Shown: positions 33,824-42,563, counted from the stretch's first letter. The stretch is 64,000 nucleotides of DNA from Gracilimonas sp965227215 (GCA_965227215.1 OZ245729.1:3224001-3288000), one strand, 5' to 3'. Translations and numbers: made by a program. Notes: generated by a model not told the origin, from the sequence alone.

Positions 33824-34030
33824 ATGAGTTTGAAGAATAAAACGAAAAAAGAATTACAAAACAGGGTAAAAGAGCTGGAAGGAATAATCGCTAAAAAAGG
33901 AGTGGGTTCCGATTATCTTTCTAAAGCTGAGCGCATCCAGCGGGATGTTAATCTGGCACTTATATTAGGAGGTACTGCTGCGTTAATCGGAGCTACAGCC
34001 TGGGCTCTGCTAAAGAGCACGGAAGAGTAA
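33824..34030 (+). CDS. small membrane protein with N-terminal coiled coil
   Basis: 68 residues: a basic helical start (KNKTKKELQNRVKELEGIIAKKG) and one C-terminal helix (ALILGGTAALIGATAWALL). It looks like a tail-anchored scaffold-like small protein. No family recognised. It is alone, with an imperfect hairpin downstream (about 34048-34092) that may end transcription. Confidence 0.6.
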   Translation: MSLKNKTKKELQNRVKELEGIIAKKGVGSDYLSKAERIQRDVNLALILGGTAALIGATAWALLKSTEE

Positions 34031-34170
34031 GCACGTTATACTTCTTTGGAAGGGGAGGCATTCTTTAAAAAATGTTTCCCCTTTCTCTATTTTCTGGATT
34101 TTTCGCAAGCAGGTACTATATTCACCCGATAAATATTTTTTTACCTGAGTATTAACAAATCAAAGATTCC

Positions 34171-36552
34171 ATGAAACGACTTTCGAGTTTATTTTTGCTA
34201 TTTATAATCACTGCCTTGTGTACAGCACAGGCACAGACAACCCCTGATGGAGAATCTGAGCCTATGTTCGGATTTGCCCAGGCAGTTTCGATTTCAAACG
34301 GTTTTGTATTTATTGGTGAACCGTCTAATAATCATCAACCCGGAGCCGTGTATATTTTTACTAACTCCGATGATGAGTGGGCACAGGAAACTATGCTAAC
34401 GGCCGACAACGGTATGATCGGAGACGGGTTCGGTTCCTCGGTTTCAGCCAATGGAAAGTACGTTTTGATTGGTGCTCCGAATATGAATGACGGCAGTGGT
34501 GCTGCTTATGTATTTGAACAAGCCAATTCAGGAAGCTGGTCTCAAACCGGACAGTTTACCCTGCCTGAAGACACCCTCGAAAGTTCCCTGGGTTCAAGTG
34601 TGGTACTAAAAGGAGATCATGCTTATGTAGGTGCTCCGGATCATGGAAATGGAGCTGTATTTGTGTATCGCCGTGCCAACAATGGCCAATGGATGGAAGT
34701 TGCGAGTGTTATGAATCCTGATGCTGAAGGATCTAACTTCGGGTCAAGTTTGGCTGTAGATGGAATGAACTTAGTAGTAGGTGCCCCACAGCGAGAGGGA
34801 GGCACGGTTCATGTATTTAATAATGACGGCTCCGGAAACTGGAATCACGCCGCTACACTTACCAGTAACCAAACCACACAGAGAAGTCAGTTCGGAAATA
34901 CTCTGGCCATTCACGGAAATCAAATTTTGGTAGGTGCTCCGAGAAATGCAGGAGCATCAGGAACCGTATTCGTTTACCGTAACGAAGACGGAGTATGGAA
35001 TGAAAGCGGGCGACTGGTAGCTTTCGACGGGCAGTCGGGTTACCTGTTCGGATCGTCCATCACATTTGTGGATTCAGGTGTATGGATAGGTGCCCCGAAT
35101 GCTAATGAAGGTCGCGGTACCATCTATCAGTTTGATATGGATGAGAACGGCATGTGGAGCGGAGCTTCCAAAATGGCGATGGCCGATCAGGAAAAAGGTG
35201 ATTATTTCTCAGGCACGCTGGATGTGGAAGGGAATGTGGCAGTAGCCGGATTGGTTGGAGCCGATTACTGGGCAGGTTCTGCAGCCATCCTCGAAAAAAA
35301 TGCAGAAGGAATGTGGACCACTCAAAACCTCGTGATTGGAAAAGGCGGTACGGTCCTGAAGCCCATCACCAATGGACGCATTGACTGTAGCGACGGGAAG
35401 GCTGATCAATTCGGGTGTAATAATGTAGATCTGATTTCCTTTATGCCAATTAGTGCGATTGGTGGAGAGCGTGGTGTTCGCCTTAATGATATGTGGGGCT
35501 GGACCGATCCGCTCACCGAAAAAGAATATGCGATTGTAGGCCGAAATGAAGGTACTTCTTTTGTGGATATCAGCGACCCTGCCAATCCTATTTATGTTGG
35601 AAATCTGCCTATGACTGAAGGTTCACGTGCTAATGTTTGGAGAGATATGAAAGTGTATAAAAACCATGTCTATATTGTGGCAGATGGAGCCGGAGAACAT
35701 GGAATGCAGGTTCTGGATATGACACAACTCCGTGAATTTGCAGGAGAGCCGTTACAACTTGAGGAAACCACTCACTACGATAAAATTCACAGCGCCCACA
35801 ACGTAGTTATTAATGAAGAATCCGGGTATGCCTTTATTGTAGGAAGCAGCGGCGGCGGACAAACCTGCGGCGGTGGACTGCATATGGTGAATATTCAGGA
35901 TCCGGCTAATCCTACTTTTGCAGGATGTTTTTCAGATCCATCAACAGGCCGTAGCGGTACCGGATATTCTCATGATGCTCAGTGCGTGATTTACAACGGA
36001 CCGGATGAAGAACACAAAGGAAGTGAAATATGCATCGGTGCTAACGAAACGGCTATCAGTATTGCGGATGTAACTGACAAAGAAAACCCGGTTGCACTTT
36101 CTACCGCTTCTTATCCTGATTACGGATATGTACACCAGGGATGGTTAACGGAAGATCAGCGCTATTTCTTCCAGAATGATGAACTGGATGAACTGATGGG
36201 TAAAGTAGATCAAACCCGAACCATTGTTTGGGATGTTACTGATCTGGACGACCCTCAGTTTGTGCGTGAGTATTTTATTGAAAATGCCTCTTCTGATCAT
36301 AACCTGTACATTAAGGATAACATGATGTACCAGTCTAACTATGTAAGTGGATTACAGGTGATTGATGTTACCGACCCTGCCAATCCTCAAAGAGTTGGCC
36401 ACTTCGATACGCATCCATTCACCAAAGACACGCCCGGTTTCTCCGGAACGTGGAGCAACTACCCGTACTTCAAGAGTGGTGTTGTGGTAATGACCAGTGG
36501 ACGCGAAGGGTTGTTTATTCTGGAAACCAACCAGCAAGCGATCAACCAATAG
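34171..36552 (+). CDS. secreted choice-of-anchor B family protein with FG-GAP propeller
   Basis: 793 residues with a signal peptide (to about 22). The first half (30-390) is an FG-GAP/integrin-type propeller with repeated blades such as FGSSVSANGKYVLIGAPN. The second half (about 410-780) is the choice-of-anchor B domain with LVIVD-type repeats (SFVDISDPANPIYVGNLP, HNVVINEESGYAFIVGS, QVIDVTDPANPQRVGHFDTHPF). No C-terminal NYPNPFNP domain is present, so anchoring differs from the other secreted proteins here. It is expected at the cell surface or outside; ligand unknown. Ends at a strong terminator. Confidence 0.86.
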   Translation: MKRLSSLFLLFIITALCTAQAQTTPDGESEPMFGFAQAVSISNGFVFIGEPSNNHQPGAVYIFTNSDDEWAQETMLTADNGMIGDGFGSSVSANGKYVLIGAPNMNDGSGAAYVFEQANSGSWSQTGQFTLPEDTLESSLGSSVVLKGDHAYVGAPDHGNGAVFVYRRANNGQWMEVASVMNPDAEGSNFGSSLAVDGMNLVVGAPQREGGTVHVFNNDGSGNWNHAATLTSNQTTQRSQFGNTLAIHGNQILVGAPRNAGASGTVFVYRNEDGVWNESGRLVAFDGQSGYLFGSSITFVDSGVWIGAPNANEGRGTIYQFDMDENGMWSGASKMAMADQEKGDYFSGTLDVEGNVAVAGLVGADYWAGSAAILEKNAEGMWTTQNLVIGKGGTVLKPITNGRIDCSDGKADQFGCNNVDLISFMPISAIGGERGVRLNDMWGWTDPLTEKEYAIVGRNEGTSFVDISDPANPIYVGNLPMTEGSRANVWRDMKVYKNHVYIVADGAGEHGMQVLDMTQLREFAGEPLQLEETTHYDKIHSAHNVVINEESGYAFIVGSSGGGQTCGGGLHMVNIQDPANPTFAGCFSDPSTGRSGTGYSHDAQCVIYNGPDEEHKGSEICIGANETAISIADVTDKENPVALSTASYPDYGYVHQGWLTEDQRYFFQNDELDELMGKVDQTRTIVWDVTDLDDPQFVREYFIENASSDHNLYIKDNMMYQSNYVSGLQVIDVTDPANPQRVGHFDTHPFTKDTPGFSGTWSNYPYFKSGVVVMTSGREGLFILETNQQAINQ

Positions 36553-36570
36553 AAAACGATAAGTTTGATC

Positions 36571-36623
36571 AGGCAACTTTATGTATTCTCATAGGAGATC
36601 AGCATGAAGTTGCCTTTTCTTTT
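36571..36623 (+). terminator. Rho-independent terminator after choice-of-anchor B gene
   Basis: AGGCAACTT (36571-36579) pairs with AAGTTGCCT (36607-36615), with further pairing of ATG/CAT inside, followed by TTTCTTTT. It separates this gene from the YVTN gene. Confidence 0.75.
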
Positions 36624-36642
36624 ATAACCAACTTCTAACGAT

Positions 36643-37734
36643 ATGAGAATTCGCATGCAGTCCGTGTACAGTATACTAACGGCCATCATAATATTTGGCG
36701 CTTCAGCTTTTTCAGGAACAGGGTTAGTTGCCCAACAAAGTACAGAAGGGCAGCGGATTTACGTCTGTAATCAGGGCGAAGCAACTCTTTCCGTAATTGA
36801 CGTTTCAACCAACGCGCTGGTTGAAGCCATCGACTTGCAGGAACTCGGATTTTCCAAAAACGCCAAGCCTCATCATGCTATCGCTGATGCTGACGGCTCT
36901 CACTGGTACGTGACTCTGATTGGTGAAAACAAAGTACTGAAGTTTAATCGCGATAATGAGTTGGTAGAACAAGCCGAGCTGGAAGTACCGGGACTGATGG
37001 CGATGCACCCGAAAAAGGATATTCTTTTTGTAGGTAGGTCGATGAGTGCCGTGAATCCGCCCCAAAGCTTTGGGATCGTCAACCGGAACGGAATGGAAGT
37101 GGAGGAAGAAGTGGATTTATTCTTTTCACGCCCGCATGCACTTGCCACCTCACCGGATGGAAAATTCACCTACATCGCAAGTTTATCAGCCAATCAGATT
37201 CTGGCAAGAAATAACGAGACCGGTGAAACTGAACTCACCATGTTAGATGGAAATAACCACGTATTCGTGAACTTTGCGATTTCACCGGATGGACAAACCA
37301 TGGTGGCCACCGGACAGATTTCCGGCAAGTTGCTTGTGTTTGATTTGTCAAATCCGCTTTTACCGGAAGTAACCGATACCATTGCGGTGAATGCTATGCC
37401 CTGGCATCCGGTATACGCCCCGGATGGCACGCGTGTTTACTTTGCAAACAAAGGTGCAAACACCGTTACAGTTATAAATATGAAAAACAAGACGGTTGAA
37501 AAGGTTATTGAAGGAACCGGACTGGCTCAGCCACACGGTGCCGCACTTTCTGCGGATGGCAAGTATTTGTATGTGACGAATAATAACTTGGACGGCACTT
37601 ATAACCCTGAAGGAGCGTCCGGGAACGATGAACTGCCCGGGACGGTCGTTATCATCAATACAGAAACGCTTACAATTGAAAAAGTCATCGAAACCGGACG
37701 AAACTCAACGGGCATTGGTACCAGTACCTGGTAA
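36643..37734 (+). CDS. secreted YVTN-type beta-propeller protein
   Basis: 363 residues with a signal peptide (to about 30, ending GLVAQQ) and a seven-bladed YVTN/cytochrome d1-like propeller: IYVCNQGEATLSVIDVSTNALVEAIDL, PDGKFTYIASLSANQI, SPDGQTMVATGQISGKLLVFD, KYLYVTNNNL. No haem motif or catalytic residues are evident, so it likely binds a partner. The last base of its stop is the first base of the next start, so the two genes are coupled. Confidence 0.88.
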   Translation: MRIRMQSVYSILTAIIIFGASAFSGTGLVAQQSTEGQRIYVCNQGEATLSVIDVSTNALVEAIDLQELGFSKNAKPHHAIADADGSHWYVTLIGENKVLKFNRDNELVEQAELEVPGLMAMHPKKDILFVGRSMSAVNPPQSFGIVNRNGMEVEEEVDLFFSRPHALATSPDGKFTYIASLSANQILARNNETGETELTMLDGNNHVFVNFAISPDGQTMVATGQISGKLLVFDLSNPLLPEVTDTIAVNAMPWHPVYAPDGTRVYFANKGANTVTVINMKNKTVEKVIEGTGLAQPHGAALSADGKYLYVTNNNLDGTYNPEGASGNDELPGTVVIINTETLTIEKVIETGRNSTGIGTSTW

Positions 37735-39590
37735 TGCGATCAATAGTAACCACCGATCCAATTAATCTATTTATGAGTGTTAGACGAGACGTATCTAAAA
37801 CAGGATTTTTCATCATCGCGCTGATTTTGATGGCGGGATGTATATCGTTGCTAAAAACCGGTGAACGTAATGCTGACTCAGATGGGTACACACAGCACAT
37901 CAATCCTTTTACCGTGTATGCGGAGGATGGAAAGCCCATACCTCATCCCTTTATAGGTGGTTTTAATGCTCCCCGGCCTCAATTTGCTGATATAAACGGA
38001 GATGGGAATCCCGACTTTTTTGTTCAGGAACAGACCGATGAGCTGATGTTCTTTGAGCATACCGGAAGCGGGGAAGAAAGTCCGCTGAAATGGCGCTCCA
38101 ATAAATATCAGAACCTGGATATAGGGGAGTGGTTTCGCTTTGTGGATATGGATCAGGACGGGGATTTTGACCTGATAGCCGAGCAGCCCTACAGTTACAT
38201 ACGGTATTATCGGAATGAAGGCAGTGCAAACGATCCAAACTTCGTGCTGGCCGCCGATTCCCTGAAAGATGTAACCGGTGAACCTATTTTTTCCGATCGG
38301 CAGAATATCCCCAATGTCACCGATATTGATTGTGATGGCCGGCTGGATCTTTTTATTGGCAGTCTGGACGGCACACTCGCCCGATATGAATCGGTAGGCA
38401 GAAACGATGATCAGATTCCTCAATTCAAGCTGGTGACCAAGCGGTTCGAAGACATCGAGATTGTAAAGCAGTTTGGAACCATGCACGGTGCCAATACTAT
38501 GGCTTTCATGGATATCGATTCAGACGGAGATCAGGATTTATTTTGGGGTGATTTTTTTGAGCCCAGTATTCTGCTGATTGAAAACACCGGCACGTGTGCT
38601 TCTCCTGATTTTCGGGGAGAGCCTAAACCTTTTCCTCCATCCAATCCCGTGCAAACCAGCGGGTATAATGCCCCTACTTTAGCGGATTGGGATGGGGATG
38701 ACGATGTGGATTTGTTTCTTGGTGTTCTTGGCGGTGCCTATAATGCCAATCTCACTCTCAGCGATAACCTGTATTTTTTTGAACAGGAGAAAGGGGAATT
38801 CAAACTACAAACCCGGCAGTTTATTGATATGATAGATGTGGGCGACGAAAGCATTCCGGCCACCGGCGATCTTGACGGCGACGGCGATGAGGATTTACTA
38901 CTGGCCAATAAAATTGATCCGGCCAATCAAAAAACATCCGTCATATACCGCTTTGAAAACCGGGGCACACAATCAGCTCCCGAATTTTATCTGACCGGAA
39001 CCCTGGATTTACCCACAGCTTATCATTACGCACCCGTACTGGCCGATTTGAACGGTGACGGACTGGACGACTTACTGCTCGGAAACTGGAAGGGAAATAT
39101 CGCCCGGTTTACGAATACAGGAAATGGGTTCAAGCTGGAAGAAGAGAACTTTGCGGAACTGGAAAGAGGAAGCAATGCCGTGCCCACTCTCGCTGATATT
39201 GATGCCGACGGTGATCTTGACTTGCTGGTGGGGGAGTCGGGTGGCGGACTTCAGCTCTTTCGAAATACCGGATCCGAAGACCGGCCCGAGTTTAGTTTCG
39301 AGAAAAATGCTTTTCCGGATGTGGAAGTGCAGCACCGAAGCGCTCCCGCATTCTATGATATAGATGGAGATGGTGATCTTGATGTATTCTTAGGCAGCAA
39401 AATAGAAGGCATCGTATTTTTTGAAAACATCGGAACACCTGAGAAGCCTCAGTTCAGTAAAAAACCGATGCCCTTTGAGGTAGCCACAGCACAGCTCACA
39501 GCCCCTCATTTTGTAGACCTGAACGGTGATGGTATAGCTGAATTTATGATTGGTACCCGGGGCGGGGGGTTACTTTTTTATAGGAAGTGA
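37734..39590 (+). CDS. VCBS/FG-GAP repeat lipoprotein
   Basis: 618 residues. A hydrophobic segment ends ILMAGC, so it is a lipoprotein. The true start could be the ATG at 37773 (MSVRRDVSKTGF) rather than 37734, which overlaps the previous stop as TAATG. The body is a run of about nine FG-GAP/VCBS repeats with calcium-binding loops such as DINGDGNPDFF, DMDQDGDFDLI, DIDSDGDQDLF, DLDGDGDEDLL and DIDGDGDLDVF. Likely surface-exposed and calcium-stabilised. Together with the YVTN gene it forms a two-gene unit of unknown role. Confidence 0.88.
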   Translation: MRSIVTTDPINLFMSVRRDVSKTGFFIIALILMAGCISLLKTGERNADSDGYTQHINPFTVYAEDGKPIPHPFIGGFNAPRPQFADINGDGNPDFFVQEQTDELMFFEHTGSGEESPLKWRSNKYQNLDIGEWFRFVDMDQDGDFDLIAEQPYSYIRYYRNEGSANDPNFVLAADSLKDVTGEPIFSDRQNIPNVTDIDCDGRLDLFIGSLDGTLARYESVGRNDDQIPQFKLVTKRFEDIEIVKQFGTMHGANTMAFMDIDSDGDQDLFWGDFFEPSILLIENTGTCASPDFRGEPKPFPPSNPVQTSGYNAPTLADWDGDDDVDLFLGVLGGAYNANLTLSDNLYFFEQEKGEFKLQTRQFIDMIDVGDESIPATGDLDGDGDEDLLLANKIDPANQKTSVIYRFENRGTQSAPEFYLTGTLDLPTAYHYAPVLADLNGDGLDDLLLGNWKGNIARFTNTGNGFKLEEENFAELERGSNAVPTLADIDADGDLDLLVGESGGGLQLFRNTGSEDRPEFSFEKNAFPDVEVQHRSAPAFYDIDGDGDLDVFLGSKIEGIVFFENIGTPEKPQFSKKPMPFEVATAQLTAPHFVDLNGDGIAEFMIGTRGGGLLFYRK

Positions 39591-39620
39591 CGATGACGAT
39601 TCTGTAATAATATTGCGGAG

Positions 39621-40013
39621 CTAATACGTGAGTTCCTGCCCAAAAGCAATGTCGTAACCATCCAGGTCCTGAATGCCAAATTCCAGGCAGCCGTAGTCTT
39701 TTTCCTCGAGGTGGTAATCAATTTTTGCACCCGATGTCATCAGCTCCTTATAGAATCTTTTAGCATCGTCAACCCAGAAGTAAACATTCCACATATTGTG
39801 CACCACTTTGTAGTGGGGGACGATATGTCGCTCATCTTCAACCCGGCTGAGCATCAGGTGAAATCCATCACGATACAGTATGCAAAAACCGGGTGGTTCA
39901 CCCCAAAACCTGTCGTAGCGGAAGCCAACTTTGTCGCGGTAATAATTAGCTGATTTCTCAACATCTTTGACCAGCAATATGGGGGCACTGCCTACTATTC
40001 TTGCATTATTCAT
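39621..40013 (-). CDS. VOC-family (glyoxalase/bleomycin-resistance fold) protein
   Basis: 130-residue protein with the VOC beta-alpha-beta-beta-beta fold: APILLVKDVEKSANYYRDKVGF at the start, FCILYRDGFHLMLSR (about 43), YFWVDDAKRFYKELMTSGAKI (about 78) and CLEFGIQDLDGYDIAFGQ at the end. The final acidic residue and an early His suggest metal binding. It may be a bleomycin-type binding protein or a dioxygenase/isomerase; context gives no hint. Confidence 0.85.
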   Translation of the reverse strand: MNNARIVGSAPILLVKDVEKSANYYRDKVGFRYDRFWGEPPGFCILYRDGFHLMLSRVEDERHIVPHYKVVHNMWNVYFWVDDAKRFYKELMTSGAKIDYHLEEKDYGCLEFGIQDLDGYDIAFGQELTY

Positions 40014-40066
40014 TCGAAATCCTTGTCTGGCTTTATGGGTAGGGAGGTAGAACCGTATTAATATTT

Positions 40067-40156
40067 GATAACGAAGGAAATAGCGAAATTAATTGCTTGC
40101 AAACAAGTTTTCATGGCACTCGTCCGCGTCTGATTTGAAATGTCTTATTATGTAGC
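40067..40156 (-). other. decayed long-type attC
   Basis: Minus strand starts ACATAATAAGACATTTCAAA: the R'' core has AAT where the others have AAC. It keeps the CGGACG-like arm and the terminal loop of attC-10, but the L' arm (GTTTAAACG) is gone. Probably inactive. Confidence 0.6.
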
Positions 40157-40570
40157 TTCTTTTGTTTCAGTAAGGGATTCTTTTTCGTTCAGAACTTTGA
40201 TGTGTTTATTTGCCAAGGTATATACTACAACTCCTAATATTGATAGTATTGTACGAAAAATTACATCGGACCAAATAATTTCTTGCAAAGCTTCGGCTCC
40301 GTCAAAAAATTTGTAATCAATTAATCTGAATATGGTAGCAGTAATTTTAGCTCCTCCAGAAATCATTAAAAGTACAGCCCATGCTTTTACCATTAGTTTT
40401 GACCAAGATTTTTTGGCTATTACTGAAAAAAGTACAATACCGATAAATCCAATAGTGATAAAAGGTAAAAGGCTTTGATAAGCTAAAATGGTTAATGCAT
40501 TGGCAACAAGAATGAGACTTAAAAAAATGCAGAGAAAGTAGTAAAAGCCTTTACTTTGAAATTGAACCAT
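40148..40570 (-). CDS. hypothetical four-helix membrane protein (cassette gene)
   Basis: 140 residues with four predicted membrane helices (YYFLCIFLSLILVANALTILAY, LPFITIGFIGIVLFSVI, LMVKAWAVLLMISGGAKIT, IFRTILSILGVVVYTLAN) and a charged C-terminal tail. No recognised family. It lies between two attC remnants, and its TAA is inside the decayed R'' box, the usual cassette layout. Function unknown. Confidence 0.75.
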   Translation of the reverse strand: MVQFQSKGFYYFLCIFLSLILVANALTILAYQSLLPFITIGFIGIVLFSVIAKKSWSKLMVKAWAVLLMISGGAKITATIFRLIDYKFFDGAEALQEIIWSDVIFRTILSILGVVVYTLANKHIKVLNEKESLTETKEAT

Positions 40571-40597
40571 TTTCTATAATTGATTTTTGGTTGAAAC

Positions 40598-40618
40598 TAC
40601 AAAACACCTTGTTAGGTG
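40598..40618 (-). other. attC 5' remnant after MazF
   Basis: Minus strand ACCTAACAAGGTGTTTTG, a perfect RYYYAAC core, begins eight bases after the MazF stop. The rest of the attC is missing before the next gene start at 40570, indicating a deletion. Confidence 0.55.
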
Positions 40619-40624
40619 TCGAAT

Positions 40625-40960
40625 TTATAGGGCAAACATTTCTTGTAATGTACTCAATACTTTTTCTTCGGCCGAAGAACTGATTGTCCCAAGGCTTTTA
40701 ATCAATCTGCTTTTATCGACAGTTCGAATCTGATCTAATACAATTTGTCCTTTCTTGCCTTGAAATGTAGCAGTGACTCGCGTTGGGTAATTTTTAATGG
40801 TAGATGTCATTGGAGCAATGATCACTGTTCTGATATGTTTGTTCATTTCATTAGGAGATATGATCAAACAGGGACGAGTTTTTTTTATTTCAGAGCCTTT
40901 GGTGGGATCAAGTGAAATCAGGTGAACTTCAAACCTTTTAACCGGATCTGCTTTTACCAT
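40625..40960 (-). CDS. MazF/PemK-family toxin (cassette gene)
   Basis: 111-residue endoribonuclease toxin: FEVHLISLDPTKGSEIKKTRPCLIISPNEMN, then TVIIAPMTSTIKNYPTRV and GQIVLDQIRTVDKSRL, the conserved PemK/MazF core that cuts mRNA at short motifs. I use the ATG at 40960; a GTG two codons upstream is also open. It overlaps the antitoxin gene by seven bases. Confidence 0.92.
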   Translation of the reverse strand: MVKADPVKRFEVHLISLDPTKGSEIKKTRPCLIISPNEMNKHIRTVIIAPMTSTIKNYPTRVTATFQGKKGQIVLDQIRTVDKSRLIKSLGTISSSAEEKVLSTLQEMFAL

Positions 40961-41211
40961 GTCCACTCAGTTTCATCCCAGCCTGAAGGTTTTTCAATCT
41001 CTTTTTGATCTAATAAAACATCATCACCTTGTTCCGCCATTTTTTGAAAAGACGCCTCCCAATTCTTTCGAGTCATATCAGCAGGACGAAGAATTATTTC
41101 ATTGTCTCTGAGAATCATTTCAATTTCTTTAGTGATCCCGCTTTCTTCGATCAGAGGTTTGGGAATTCGAACTCCTTGGGAATTACCGATACGAATTATC
41201 TTGGTTTTCAT
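40954..41211 (-). CDS. MazE/AbrB-fold antitoxin (cassette gene)
   Basis: 85 residues from the ATG at 41211 (MKTKIIRIGNSQGVRIPKPL), the SpoVT/AbrB DNA-binding fold of MazE antitoxins, with an acidic toxin-binding tail (LLDQKEIEKPSGWDETEWTW). A longer frame starting at 41241 would run into the -7 promoter box at 41239-41246 and is rejected. It represses its own promoter in relatives. Confidence 0.9.
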   Translation of the reverse strand: MKTKIIRIGNSQGVRIPKPLIEESGITKEIEMILRDNEIILRPADMTRKNWEASFQKMAEQGDDVLLDQKEIEKPSGWDETEWTW

Positions 41212-41238
41212 AGCTTTGGTTATTTGTAAATATCTATA

Positions 41239-41269
41239 CAAATATAATTACAATGTACTTACAATACAA
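41239..41269 (-). promoter_or_regulatory. TTG-N20-TATATTTG promoter of mazEF cassette
   Basis: On the minus strand TTG (41269-41267) and TATATTTG (41246-41239), 20 bases apart, 28 bases before the MazE ATG. Exact match to TAnnTTTG. Confidence 0.6.
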
Positions 41270-41295
41270 CCAAAGAAGAATCGACTTATTGAGCC

Positions 41296-41401
41296 ACATA
41301 ACGACCCGGCGTTTAAACGGCGAGCCGAGTTTTAATTATTGATTTTCGAACCCGATCTGCCCCGAGCATCGGGACATCCGATTTAAAAAGACTTGTTATA
41401 C
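41296..41401 (-). other. attC of the second cluster (attC-12)
   Basis: Minus strand GTATAACAAGTCTTTTTAAA to GTTTAAACGCCGGGTCGTTA, 106 bp. The 3' half is the same as the short type of the main array; the loop contains a CCCGATGCTCGGG hairpin. Confidence 0.82.
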
Positions 41402-41433
41402 AAATATGCTGTATAAGAGGAAAAAACATTTAT

Positions 41434-42252
41434 CTAATTCAAAACATCTGCCGACATAACCAGATTTAACTTATTCACTTTTCTCCAGCTATCCTGAGAT
41501 GTCTTACGTACCCAAGTACGTTTATTCCCCATCAACCTACCTCGTAAATACAGTTTACGGTTAGTGTTAGCCGTGGGATCTTGAATCCATTCAATGGATA
41601 CGAAGAAATCTTTATTGACTTGCACCGAATCTTCTTCAAGAGGAATTACAAGAGTTCGATTTGTTAAATCTGTTTCAACAAGTATAGGGCTTCGCAATAT
41701 GTTCGTAGCAGGTTTATTCAGTTCAGCTTCATAAATATTTAACCTGAACAACGCTGGTTTATGCTCATTTTTTAGAATATCCAAATCCACTTTTTTTATA
41801 ATGCAGGGATAACGTTTACAATTCATACCTAAAGCAAATTCAAATCCTAAATTATCATCTTCGATCATTCCGGCAACTTTTAGAAGACCGTTCCATTTAA
41901 TCCCAACGGTTTGCTCTTTCAATTTTGAAGCAGATACGGTAACACGATCTAGTTTATAAACTTTTGGAATAAGAGATATTTCAGCTTCTCGATTATTGAT
42001 GAATTCTTGTAAGTAAATGTGTTTGGCTTCATATCCTATTGCCGATATAGTGAGATTCTCATCAATAAGACTATCAGGAATAATGAGGTTAAAAAAGCCT
42101 GCAGAATCAGAAACAGTCCCTGTTTGTCTATGTACTATTCCAATATTGACATATGAAATTGCATCACCCGATGATTGGTCTATGATTTTACCTTGTATGG
42201 TACTTCCCTGAGAATAGCCCATTGTAGTACTTACAAAAGAAACAAAGAGCAA
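41434..42252 (-). CDS. carboxypeptidase-like regulatory domain protein, frameshifted near its start
   Basis: 272 residues in the open frame. After the N-terminal signal-like part comes a carboxypeptidase-regulatory-like beta-sandwich (GSTIQGKIIDQSSGDAISYVNIGI, GTVSDSAGFFNLIIP, ISAIGYEAKHIYL) and a second strand-rich domain ending MSADVLN, as in outer-membrane-associated proteins. The ATG at 42268 is out of frame by one because of an A8 tract (42258-42265). With seven A's it would read MKKIILLFVSFVSTTMGYSQ, a perfect signal peptide. As it stands only a TTG start at 42252 serves. Cassette gene, followed by attC-12. Confidence 0.72.
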   Translation of the reverse strand: MLFVSFVSTTMGYSQGSTIQGKIIDQSSGDAISYVNIGIVHRQTGTVSDSAGFFNLIIPDSLIDENLTISAIGYEAKHIYLQEFINNREAEISLIPKVYKLDRVTVSASKLKEQTVGIKWNGLLKVAGMIEDDNLGFEFALGMNCKRYPCIIKKVDLDILKNEHKPALFRLNIYEAELNKPATNILRSPILVETDLTNRTLVIPLEEDSVQVNKDFFVSIEWIQDPTANTNRKLYLRGRLMGNKRTWVRKTSQDSWRKVNKLNLVMSADVLN

Positions 42253-42278
42253 AATAATTTTTTTTCATAGCTGTATTT

Positions 42279-42285
42279 GCATAAC
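42279..42285 (-). other. lone core site upstream of the second cluster
   Basis: GTTATGC on the minus strand, 11 bases before the ATG at 42268, without attC arms beyond. Same arrangement as at 25682-25688. Confidence 0.5.
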
Positions 42286-42472
42286 ATAAGATTAAGCAGA
42301 TTTCTTAATCCGCGTTAATACCCTTGATAATATTTGAAACCGTTCTCAAATCCAAGTAAACCTATGTTTTTTCAATGTTATACAGATTTCAAATTGTCGA
42401 GATCCAGATAACATGGTACATAATTTTGTAAGGAGTGCTTCTGAAAATGCTCTTACAAAGTAATAGCCTCAG

Positions 42473-42563
42473 TCATCCCGCGGCGAATGCCCGGGATCTT
42501 GTTGTTGAAAAAGGCTGTGGAGTCAATAACAGGCAACCGGATTCCTGCCGGCACAGGAATGAC
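42473..42563. repeat. palindromic intergenic repeat, copy 3
   Basis: TCATCCCGCGGCGAATGCCC at the start and ATTCCTGCCGG...CAGGAATGAC at the end. It is related to the copies at 25978 and 26449, again next to a cassette cluster. It fills part of the 371-base gap 42269-42639, in which I see no gene. Confidence 0.78.

Larger units (their letters stand above)
40067..42285 (-). mobile_element. second, smaller integron cassette cluster, partly decayed
   Basis: Three minus-strand gene units bounded by attC material: a GTTATGC core at 42279-42285, the regulatory-domain gene, a full attC at 41296-41401, a MazEF pair, an attC 5' half after MazF (40598-40618), a membrane protein gene, and a decayed attC (40067-40156). 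The decayed site shares its loop (AGCGAAATTAATT...) and CGTCCGCGTC arm with the long attC type of the main array 15 kb away, so both clusters descend from the same integron. No integrase is nearby. Confidence 0.78.
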
